Positions 33,455 through 40,829 of a stretch of 46,247 bases of DNA are shown here, one piece after another. The stretch comes from Myxococcota bacterium (GTDB lineage Bacteria; Myxococcota_A; Polyangia; JAAYKL01): assembly GCA_030065855.1 (NCBI GenBank), contig JASJCT010000071.1, positions 1 to 46,247 of the forward strand, read 5' to 3'. Both the position numbers and the translations under genes were made by a program. Numbering within the stretch: position 1 is the first letter of the stretch; every line of letters starts with the position of its first letter. The notes beneath the pieces were generated by a model. That model was not told the DNA's origin, ran no database searches, and was given only the letters and a program-made list of their open reading frames with translations.

Positions 33455-34804
33455 ATGCATTGCTGGACAACAAACAGGTTTATGGCTGTGGTGGTAGCAT
33501 GCCTCTTGTTGACTGCAGGGTGCCTCGACTTCAGTCTGCCCGAAAAAGTCGATAGCGATGACATGGATGCCGATGCGGACACAGACACGGATACAGACAC
33601 GGACACGGATACAGACACAGACACGGATACTGATACAGACACGGATACTGATACAGACACGGACACGGATACTGATACAGACACAGACACGGATACTGAT
33701 ACAGACACCGAAACAGACACGGACACCGAAACAGACACGGACACCGAAACAGACACGGACACAGGCAACGATACTGGCACCAGCTGCGAATCAGATACGG
33801 ACTGTGCTGAGTATGGCATGTGGTGTGATGACGGAGACTGTGAACCCTGCAATGTGGACCAGCACTGCGGTGATGATTGTGAGGATTGTACCAGCGCAAA
33901 CAATGTATGCGATGTAGATGGATCACAATGCGTGGCATGTACGGATGGTGCAGACTGTACCCTGGGGAACTGGTGTAATGCCAATACCTGCGTGCCCTGT
34001 GACACACCAGACTACTGCGGTCCCGAGGGCCAAGCCTGTGTATCCTGTACTGGGCACGCACCGTTTTGTGGTCCGGACCGAACATGTGTCGATTGTTTAG
34101 ATGACGGTGACTGTACCCTGGGGAACTGGTGTGAGAACAATGACTGCGTACCCTGCGATACAGCAGACCATTGTGGTCCTGAAGGTCAGGAATGCGTAGC
34201 CTGCACTGGAGACACACCGATTTGCGGTCCTGGCAGGGAATGTGTGGCATGTCTAGTCGACAGCGACTGCACCCTTGGGAATTGGTGTAATGCCAATGCT
34301 TGTGTACCGTGCGACACGGCGGATCATTGCGGTCCTGAAGGTCAGGAATGTGTGGCTTGTTCCGGGTCAACCCCTGTCTGCGGCTCGGATAGAACTTGCA
34401 ATAGCGACTTGTGCGAGGATGGAGAGGCCGAACAAGTATTCAGTAGCAACATGATGGGATGCGCTGGTAGCGTCACATGGGACAATCGCAACACATTGTG
34501 TGCCTCTGGTTCGGTGAGTTGCACGGCATTGCAATGGGTCGAGGGGCGAAACGGCATGGCACCGACCCACAATTACTGGACAGACGACGACCTCCGTTAC
34601 AACGGTACTTCGTCTGCCTGTTGGGTCTCCACAACTGAGGGAGACAGTTGCGGTTCGAGACCAATGCGCGTTTGTGTCGACACCTCAGATCCAGAAGGTA
34701 ATCAGTGCAACTGGATCAATTGCGGTTATGGTGCGAGCACACCAAACGAGTATTTTGGAGGATGCGCCGGTAATACCACAGCCGGCACCCTCTGTTGTCT
34801 TTAA
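33455..34804 (+). CDS. Asp-Thr-stalk lipoprotein with Cys-rich repeats, cassette copy 1
   Basis: 449 residues. Signal peptide with the lipobox TAGC (Cys23), an Asp-Thr stalk (about 38-108), then disulfide-type repeats of about 55-60 residues. Three good copies share DCTLGNWCNANxCVPCD, a DHCGPEGQECVACTG-like block and CGPxRxCVxC. A fourth, degenerate unit precedes them. The C-terminal 110 residues (from about 335) form a different Cys- and Trp-containing domain (GCAGSVTWDNRNTLCASG, DDDLRYNGTSSACW). Likely a surface-displayed binding protein. Its leader (first 35 residues) is similar to that of the lipoprotein at 35943, but the C-terminal domains are unrelated. Confidence 0.82.
   Translation: MHCWTTNRFMAVVVACLLLTAGCLDFSLPEKVDSDDMDADADTDTDTDTDTDTDTDTDTDTDTDTDTDTDTDTDTDTDTDTDTDTETDTDTETDTDTETDTDTGNDTGTSCESDTDCAEYGMWCDDGDCEPCNVDQHCGDDCEDCTSANNVCDVDGSQCVACTDGADCTLGNWCNANTCVPCDTPDYCGPEGQACVSCTGHAPFCGPDRTCVDCLDDGDCTLGNWCENNDCVPCDTADHCGPEGQECVACTGDTPICGPGRECVACLVDSDCTLGNWCNANACVPCDTADHCGPEGQECVACSGSTPVCGSDRTCNSDLCEDGEAEQVFSSNMMGCAGSVTWDNRNTLCASGSVSCTALQWVEGRNGMAPTHNYWTDDDLRYNGTSSACWVSTTEGDSCGSRPMRVCVDTSDPEGNQCNWINCGYGASTPNEYFGGCAGNTTAGTLCCL
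33565..33777 (+). repeat. Hexanucleotide Asp-Thr repeat
   Basis: About 35 hexamers of GACACx/GATACx. The distal part has a perfect 18-bp higher-order repeat (ACCGAAACAGACACGGAC, three copies near 33707-33763), showing recent local duplication. Confidence 0.88.
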
Positions 34805-34852
34805 AAGCTTCTAATATGTTTTTATTAAAAAGAGTCCTTTTCAGAAACAGCT

Positions 34853-34922
34853 GACAGGACAACTGCCCAAAGCCGAGTTAAATTAATAATGGGGGCAAAT
34901 CGGGAAAAAAGGTAAAGGACCT
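34853..34922 (+). promoter_or_regulatory. Conserved leader upstream of TPR-PEGA gene 2
   Basis: Homologous to 32362-32431 (see that entry), including the AAAGGACC-ATGAGGTTC start region. Confidence 0.4.
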
Positions 34923-35912
34923 ATGAGGTTCAACTGCGTTGTCGTCAATACTCTTATCATCTTTATCACATTCGGTGCTAAATTATTTGCACAAGAAGAA
35001 ACACACAATAAAGAGCTACGGGAAAAGGCTCGGGAATACTTCAAACAAGGGGAGGTTCTCTTTGAAGCCGGGGATTTTGATAAGGCAGCCGAGGCGTTCC
35101 TACTTGCAAACAAGACACTCTCCCATCCAACAAGCCTGCTAAATGCAGCCCTATCCTACGATCGCAGTGAAAACATTCCACAAGCGATTCTAACATATGA
35201 AGCATACCTTACAGCAGTAAGGGATCAGGACTCAGAAGACCCAAATGTCAAACGGCGCGTGCAGCGGTTGAGAAAAAAAGTTGGGAAGATCGATGTCAGG
35301 GCCATATGCCAAAGTGATCCTTGCCAGATAAAGGTCGATGGCGTGGATCGCGGGGACGCGCCTGTGAACGTGATGGTGCTTCCCGGTCCTCATCATATCG
35401 AGGCCATAGACGAGGGCAAAGTGATCGATGCCGAGTACGTGGTCATTGGACCCGGTGAGGCCAAAGCCGTGCACTTGGAGGAAAAGGTCGAGGACCTGCC
35501 GGTTTTCGTCGATATGGATCGGCAAAAATGCCGCATGGTAGACGGGCATAGGGTAGGGCAGCAATGTGAGGAGGCAAAGCTTAAGGCACCGTTCTGGGTA
35601 ATGCTCGGTTTGTCAGGGGCCGTGGGCCTGACCGGGTCGTCCCTCTGGTTGAGTGTGCTCGGCGACAAAGAGGATTTTAAAGCCAAGGATTTCTATGACC
35701 CCGAAGAATACGCAAAGGCGGAACAAATCAAGGAAAAGGGCGAAAACAAACAGTTGGTGGCCGGCGTTCTGGTCGGTGCTGCAGGGTGTTTGGCGGTCGC
35801 CGCGACTGTATTTGCGATCAGGGACCTTAAATCGCCTGATGAAGATGCGTCCGACAGGGTTTCATTCATATTTAGTGTAGGACCTGGGATAGGCATGAAT
35901 GTTAAATTTTAA
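34923..35912 (+). CDS. TPR-PEGA membrane protein, cassette copy 2
   Basis: 329 residues, colinear with the gene at 32432-33430: signal peptide ending KLFAQEE, TPR-like region (EYFKQGEVLFEAGDFDKAAE), PEGA-like domain (QIKVDGVDRGDAPVNVMVLPG), linker, two hydrophobic segments (about 225-245 and 280-300) and the tail PGIGMNVKF. The linker between the PEGA domain and the first hydrophobic segment has diverged most. It contains DMDRQKCRMVDGHRVGQQCE instead of the Pro-rich sequence of copy 1. Together with the next gene it forms a second copy of the cassette. Spacing to the lipoprotein gene is 30 bp, nearly as in copy 1. Confidence 0.8.
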   Translation: MRFNCVVVNTLIIFITFGAKLFAQEETHNKELREKAREYFKQGEVLFEAGDFDKAAEAFLLANKTLSHPTSLLNAALSYDRSENIPQAILTYEAYLTAVRDQDSEDPNVKRRVQRLRKKVGKIDVRAICQSDPCQIKVDGVDRGDAPVNVMVLPGPHHIEAIDEGKVIDAEYVVIGPGEAKAVHLEEKVEDLPVFVDMDRQKCRMVDGHRVGQQCEEAKLKAPFWVMLGLSGAVGLTGSSLWLSVLGDKEDFKAKDFYDPEEYAKAEQIKEKGENKQLVAGVLVGAAGCLAVAATVFAIRDLKSPDEDASDRVSFIFSVGPGIGMNVKF

Positions 35913-35942
35913 ACGGGTCTTGTTGAGGGTGGTAAGATAGCT

Positions 35943-36680
35943 TTGCATAACAGCACAATAGTAAACGTTATGTTTGTTTTGATTGGATGTCTCTTATTCA
36001 CCTATGGGTGCATTAGATTCGATATACCCGAAATAACTGATAGCGAAAGCGAGAACGGAGATACCGATTCAGACAGCTACGCTGATACTGATTCAGACAG
36101 TGACACGGACAGCGATACGGATACAGCTATGGACACAGACACAGAGACAGACACAGATACCGACACAGATGATGCAGATACGAACACAGATACAAATACG
36201 GACATAGAGACAGAAACAGTCACAGAAACAGAAACAGATACGGGAACAGGCACAGACGCCGACACAGAGACAGAGACAGAGACAGAAACAGAGACAGAGA
36301 CAGACACTATCTGCGGCCCGACAGGAGGGGTTTATATTGTGTTAACGCCAGATGTTTGCTGGTACCTGGGTGAACTGCATCAAAACTGCGATGAGATCTG
36401 CATTGCCGTGGGCAGCGCCTGTAGCATCGAGCAAGTACAGAACTATACCGGATTTGATGGGTATGAAGAAGCTTCTGAGCAATATGAAAAAAACACTCAC
36501 TGCCAGCAAGTACTGGAGGTGCTGGACGACCCGAGCGGTTCATTTGAAGAGCACGTCATGAGCTCTGGGGTGGGGTGTTTCTTGGGCAGTGATGGGGCGA
36601 TGGGGAGGGAGAGCGGCAACGTAACATCGTGTAATGCCAGAGAGCCTGAATCCAAACGCGCTTGCGCGTGCTTTATCTAG
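35943..36680 (+). CDS. Asp-Thr-stalk lipoprotein, cassette copy 2, different C-terminal domain
   Basis: 245 residues from a TTG at 35943, preferred over ATG 35970. It aligns with the ATG of the lipoprotein in copy 1 and gives the same signal-peptide length, with the lipobox Cys at residue 23 in both. An Asp/Glu-Thr stalk (about 38-122) leads to a domain of about 120 residues with about ten cysteines (DVCWYLGELHQNCDEICIAVG, CNAREPESKRACACF). This domain shows no similarity to the Cys repeats of copy 1. The stop lies 9 bp before the large nested repeat. Confidence 0.78.
   Translation: MHNSTIVNVMFVLIGCLLFTYGCIRFDIPEITDSESENGDTDSDSYADTDSDSDTDSDTDTAMDTDTETDTDTDTDDADTNTDTNTDIETETVTETETDTGTGTDADTETETETETETETDTICGPTGGVYIVLTPDVCWYLGELHQNCDEICIAVGSACSIEQVQNYTGFDGYEEASEQYEKNTHCQQVLEVLDDPSGSFEEHVMSSGVGCFLGSDGAMGRESGNVTSCNAREPESKRACACFI
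36059..36308 (+). repeat. Hexanucleotide Asp-Thr/Glu-Thr repeat
   Basis: A diverged version of the stalk repeat with more GAGACA (Glu-Thr) units than the other loci in the window. Confidence 0.85.
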
Positions 36681-36834
36681 ATCAATGCTGCTCCCACCCC
36701 TGCCCTCCCCCGGTGGACGCTTGGACGTTGGGGGAGGGTAATACCAAGAACATTATCAAAAGATGTTGGCAAAACAAAGAAATAGATGCAGCTGCGGGGT
36801 TTATCCCCGCTTTGAAAAGCCAGATATATTGATA

Positions 36835-38643
36835 CCTCAATCTTGCACGAGAATCTCAAAATCTGAAGTAGGGAGATAGAAAAAACGGGTGAAACTGCCT
36901 TAAACACTGGGTGTGTACAAACGAGCATGATGCTCTCCAGTGAAGAAAGCAGGTCACCCAATTGGTTAAAGTCTCAGAAAACGGTTCTCACGTCACCCCC
37001 GAAAATCAAGGCTCAGACGAAAAGCGCCCTCGGGCTAGAAAAATCGGGCCTGATACGAAGTTTGATACTTGCTCGGAGTGCCTGAGCCCATTTGGCGGGC
37101 TCCTGGGGCTCGTCAAATTCCTGGACCTGTTTCGCTTCGAAGAGATTTTCGAAAAACTGTATTTGCCCCCTTCGCGCAAACCCAAGCAGGGTCACTACAA
37201 GATGATGCTAGCCATTGTGATGCTACTGTTTATCGGCTTCAGCCGCTTGTGGCACTTTCTCTATGTCCGGCTCGACCCGATGCTCTGCTCTATCCTGAAC
37301 GTCGAGAAGCTGCCTCACTCGACGACCTATTGGAGGTACGTCAACTCTCTGGGGATCAATCAGGCACAACCTCTACTCAAAATCGCGGCCGCGATGAGAG
37401 AAAGGGTTTGGGCGCACTGCGGCCTGCCATTGAAAACAATTCATGTCGACATCGATACCACTGTGGAGACGGTCTATGGGGATTCGATGCAGGGCGCGCG
37501 CAAGGGGCACAACACCAAACATCGAGGCAAGAAGGGATTCAGGCCCGTGATGGCGTTCATCAGTGAGACCCATGAATTCCTCGCGGGAAAGCTTCGAAAA
37601 GGTACGACGATCACCGCCGAAGAAACGGCCAAACTGATTCGAAGCTTCCCCCAGTACCTGCCAGGAATCGTACATAAAGTGATTGTTCGTGCGGATGGAG
37701 AGTTCTTCTCCTACGCGGCCGTGAGAGCGGCGCTGGCCTGTGGCTATCTTTTCATCATCGCAAACCGTGCGAGCAAACCAGTATTCGATCCATCCAGATG
37801 GTACACACTGAAACCGAGCGATACCATCGCCTACAACGACTGCACGTACAAGCCCAGCAACTGGGATGAGGCACATCGATTTGTCGCCATGCGCATCCCC
37901 AAGGAAAAGCTGCCCGATGCATCCAAATCCGAGAAACAGCAGCTCGAGCTGTTTGAAGATGGGCGCTACAAGTATCGCATTTTTGTCACCTGTCTAAAGC
38001 AGAAGCCGCACAAAGTAATCAAACAGTACGATGGTCGCGCTGATGCAGAGAACTCAGTAGGAGAGACAGCCCGCGAGGGAGCAGCTGCTATTCCCTCTAC
38101 TAAATTCAAAAACAACTATGCATTCTTCTGCATCGTCATGTTGGCGTACAACATCTTTCGATGGATGAAGCTCGTCGCCGCGAAGGCCGTGCCTCAAGAC
38201 GAAGATTGCAAGGTCTGTCATCCATTTGCTGGAATCGTTCAAAAAACATTGCGTATCGCCAGACTGACGCTCTTGCTCATCGCAGCGAAGATAGTGAGCA
38301 GCGCGAACCAGCTAAAAGTGCGCTACTCAATACATGATGCGCGGGTACCCGCGTACTTTGATTTTCTCGAATATCTCGACCAAAACAGAAAAGCCCATAC
38401 ACCGACACTGCCCTGGAAACCCAACTGCCAACCGCCAGATCTGCCTATGCAAGGAATTTCTTGCAGTGATTTGGATGTCAAAATACCAAAGGACACTTTG
38501 TGATAACCCCATTATCCCTTGTGAGCTGAAAATTATTATCGAGTCAGGAATCTTCATCGCAAATCGCGATGACGCTGTACGAGTGCGAAGCCCAATTATT
38601 GTCGCGCCCTACCCCAAATCAGCCTTTTCGTGCAAGATTCAGG
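36835..38643 (+). mobile_element. IS1380-family insertion sequence, 1809 bp
   Basis: Terminal inverted repeats CCTCAATCTTGCACGAGAA (left) and CCTGAATCTTGCACGAAAA (right, inverted) match at 17 of 19 positions and begin with the CC typical of the family. A 5-bp direct repeat TGATA flanks both ends (36830-36834 and 38644-38648). One intact transposase gene fills the element, so it may be active. Complete ends and duplication indicate a fairly recent insertion. Confidence 0.92.
36962..38503 (+). CDS. IS1380-family DDE transposase
   Basis: 513 residues from a TTG at 36962 with a weak AGGT upstream; no better start was found. The DDE triad is visible: HVDIDTT (Asp163, Asp165), VRADGEFF (Asp245) and DGRADAENSVGE (Glu363). 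The ARKGHNTKHRGKKGFRPVMA stretch after the first Asp is characteristic of IS1380/ISEcp1 relatives, and the C-terminal hydrophobic helix KNNYAFFCIVMLAYNIFRW is also typical. The length fits the family, and no stop or frameshift is present. It lies wholly within the insertion sequence. Confidence 0.92.
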   Translation: MVKVSENGSHVTPENQGSDEKRPRARKIGPDTKFDTCSECLSPFGGLLGLVKFLDLFRFEEIFEKLYLPPSRKPKQGHYKMMLAIVMLLFIGFSRLWHFLYVRLDPMLCSILNVEKLPHSTTYWRYVNSLGINQAQPLLKIAAAMRERVWAHCGLPLKTIHVDIDTTVETVYGDSMQGARKGHNTKHRGKKGFRPVMAFISETHEFLAGKLRKGTTITAEETAKLIRSFPQYLPGIVHKVIVRADGEFFSYAAVRAALACGYLFIIANRASKPVFDPSRWYTLKPSDTIAYNDCTYKPSNWDEAHRFVAMRIPKEKLPDASKSEKQQLELFEDGRYKYRIFVTCLKQKPHKVIKQYDGRADAENSVGETAREGAAAIPSTKFKNNYAFFCIVMLAYNIFRWMKLVAAKAVPQDEDCKVCHPFAGIVQKTLRIARLTLLLIAAKIVSSANQLKVRYSIHDARVPAYFDFLEYLDQNRKAHTPTLPWKPNCQPPDLPMQGISCSDLDVKIPKDTL

Positions 38644-38786
38644 TGATATATTACACGTGAGGGGATAAACCCCTCACCTACAAGAATTTTGGTTTGGCAA
38701 CGAGGGTATTTGAACACCTCATCGTCAGCTCCCTCCCCCAACGTCCAGCCGTCCACCGGGGGAGGGCAGGGGTGGGGGCAAAAGAA

Positions 38787-40661
38787 TTAATAATAATACC
38801 AGATGCTCTCGTAGTCTTTAGCGCGTCCGCCTTCGGCCTCGATTTTGGATAGATAATCTAGTATCGGCACAATTTCGCCCACATAGCTCGACTGGGCAGC
38901 GATGTTTTCTTCCCACGGATGAAACTCATAAACGCGGCTACCGGTTGGCAGGATGGTGAGCAGGTCCCTGGATTTGCTGCCCCTCAGATAGTTCTTGCCG
39001 AGTCGCGGTACGTTGTACACGGCTTCGTCGGTCCGGCTGAGACCAGGGAGCAGTCGCGCCTCTTCTGTCTGTTCCTGGAGCAGGCGGGATAGGGGAACCT
39101 GGTAGGCGGCGGTTTCCCTTTTTCCCTTGGGCAGGAACGTATAGTAGGGTTCGATACCGACTTTTCTGAGCAGCACCCGCAGTAAGGCAGCCTCGAAGCG
39201 CCGTGAGACAAAGAAGGTGTAGACGAGCTGGTTGTAAACCGGAATGCCCCTTAGGCAGAGCCGTTCGACCGCAGTACCTGTCTCAGGTGTGATCTCGTAG
39301 GGATGCTCTACGTGAGTGACAACCGCAACCTCGCGGCGGCCTGTTTTCCGATATTGGCCGATGATCTCTGCGAGATTATCAGTGATGCGCATGGGTAAGG
39401 TCACGGGCGTGCGCGTACCAATGCGGATGCGTTTTACAGATGGTACTTCAGCCAGCCGATCGAGGAGGCGCGCTATCTGATCGTCTTCCTGAAGAAAGGG
39501 ATCGCCGCCGGTGACCAACACCTCGCATATGGCCGGGTGGTCGGCAATCCAGTCAATGGCTTGCTCGATCTTTTCCCAAGGCGCCAATGCATCTGGTGCG
39601 AGCACTTGGTCGATCTCCCAGTTGCGTTGGCAATAGACACATATTTGGGGACACGTGTTGTAGGGCTTGAGGATGGCTATCCCAGGATACCGGCGTGTGA
39701 CGAGGTCGATGGGAGATGTGTCCTGTTCCTGCATGAAATCAGATGTTTCGCCGCGCTCCGCACGCTGGGCAGATATCTCATTTACATAGTCCTGGGTTGG
39801 GAACACCTGGCGGCGTACGGCTCGATCCCGACTCCCACCTGTATCGTCCATGAGGCTGAGGTAATACGGCGTCACGCCAAACGGGAGCCGCTTTGAGCAA
39901 GTTTCGTCGATAGTGGCGAGCTCCTCTGAACTCAATTGGATAAGGCCTTCGAGGGAGGCCCTATCTTTTCGTACATTGGCCACATGCCAGCGCCAATTAT
40001 CCCAGTCTGCCGCGCTTGCACCCAAGATGGTCGAGATTTTCTCCTTGCGGCACTTCCGACGTTCTTGGGATTCGGGTAGCAATCCGTGGGGATATCGATC
40101 CATCCAATGATCCACATGGGACCAGAGATGGTCCAGTTCCTTAGATCTTGCCAGCGCTGCCTCGCGTCCCTGGAGTCGTGCATCGATCAGCATTGATCGG
40201 ACGATCGAGTCGTCTCTGGTACGGGCTTCAATGCCCCAGATGAGATGGATTATCTCTGCGAAAAATCCCGGTTTCAGGTCAAGCCTCGGGCGTCCTTGGG
40301 AAATATCCCATAGGGCCTGGGTCACGCTGAACCCAGTCACATTATCAGAACGCGCACTCAGGATACACAACACGGAGCGGGCACAATCACGGGTGCGGTC
40401 GATCTGCTGACCCCATCGATTCTGCCGACTCATGGAGTTTTCAATTCTGAGTTTCAAGACAAGGCGGGACAGCCGCTCTCTGGCTTCGGCTAGTGTGGCA
40501 CAGTACCGCACTTCCGTTAGAAATCGGTCGCATTCGACGGTAAAGCGCTCGTAGGTGTACTCAGAAAGAGATGTAACTTCAGCTGGCTTGGCCCCAGATG
40601 GGCCTGCTTTGGCCGGTGTAAAGCCCGGTTTTCCGAACGGATATGATGAAGAAGCTTCCAT
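38787..40661 (-). CDS. KamA-family radical SAM protein with long N-terminal region
   Basis: 624 residues, about 150-200 longer than typical lysine 2,3-aminomutases. The radical SAM cluster motif is C337PQIC341VYC344, followed by VLVTGGDPFL, IRIGTRTPVTLPMRIT and the KamA-type VVTHVEHPYEIT. Near residue 556 NVPRLGKNYLR offers the lysine expected to hold PLP. The family moves an amino group between adjacent carbons (lysine, glutamate or EF-P lysine substrates). The substrate cannot be told here, and no EF-P or EpmA gene is adjacent. The N-terminal 330 residues are helical and charged and unassigned. AGGA lies 7 nt before the ATG. The gene ends 6 bp from the nested repeat and is divergent from the giant kinase gene. 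Confidence 0.85.
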   Translation of the reverse strand: MEASSSYPFGKPGFTPAKAGPSGAKPAEVTSLSEYTYERFTVECDRFLTEVRYCATLAEARERLSRLVLKLRIENSMSRQNRWGQQIDRTRDCARSVLCILSARSDNVTGFSVTQALWDISQGRPRLDLKPGFFAEIIHLIWGIEARTRDDSIVRSMLIDARLQGREAALARSKELDHLWSHVDHWMDRYPHGLLPESQERRKCRKEKISTILGASAADWDNWRWHVANVRKDRASLEGLIQLSSEELATIDETCSKRLPFGVTPYYLSLMDDTGGSRDRAVRRQVFPTQDYVNEISAQRAERGETSDFMQEQDTSPIDLVTRRYPGIAILKPYNTCPQICVYCQRNWEIDQVLAPDALAPWEKIEQAIDWIADHPAICEVLVTGGDPFLQEDDQIARLLDRLAEVPSVKRIRIGTRTPVTLPMRITDNLAEIIGQYRKTGRREVAVVTHVEHPYEITPETGTAVERLCLRGIPVYNQLVYTFFVSRRFEAALLRVLLRKVGIEPYYTFLPKGKRETAAYQVPLSRLLQEQTEEARLLPGLSRTDEAVYNVPRLGKNYLRGSKSRDLLTILPTGSRVYEFHPWEENIAAQSSYVGEIVPILDYLSKIEAEGGRAKDYESIWYYY

Positions 40662-40829
40662 TTTGTTTTCCTACAATGACCTGTGGAAAAATGCCACACG
40701 AACGACAGATCAAATCAGGTCAAATTCCAAAAATATCGTAAATTGTCTACGTCTGTTTACACAAACATACTATTATAACGTATTCATTATAGGGATATTG
40801 CCAGATATTGTCGATACAGGTGGGGAGAG

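Larger units (their letters stand above)
36787..38682. repeat. Paired-hairpin element split by the insertion sequence
   Basis: Left half GCGGGG-TTTAT-CCCCGC at 36794-36810, with TGCAGC at 36787. Right half GTGAGGGG-ATAAA-CCCCTCAC at 38657-38677, followed by CTACA. Removing the insertion sequence and one TGATA copy restores a compact element like that at 7564-7645. Confidence 0.75.
36689..38780. repeat. Large inverted-repeat element interrupted by two later insertions
   Basis: Left end TGCTCCCACCCCTGCCCTCC (36689 on) and right end GGAGGGCAGGGGTGGGGGCA (to 38780) are a 50-bp inverted repeat with about three mismatches, of the family at 32092-32280. The left interior (GGGTAATACCAAGAACATTA and GGCAAAACAAAGAA) matches the intact copy. 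The rest of the interior is displaced by the paired-hairpin element and the insertion sequence. The element fits exactly between the stops at 36680 and 38787. Confidence 0.8.

Noticed and set aside
33427..34005. Minus-strand Ser-Val-repeat ORF opposite the Cys-rich lipoprotein
   Set aside because: Same cause: antisense reading of the Asp-Thr repeat. The plus strand has a signal peptide, lipobox and disulfide repeats.
36889..36955. Possible degraded copy of the 42-bp repeat inside the left end of the insertion sequence
   Set aside because: Shared words (AACACTG, CAGTGAAGAAAG) are short and the spacing is off by about 20 bp; chance cannot be excluded.
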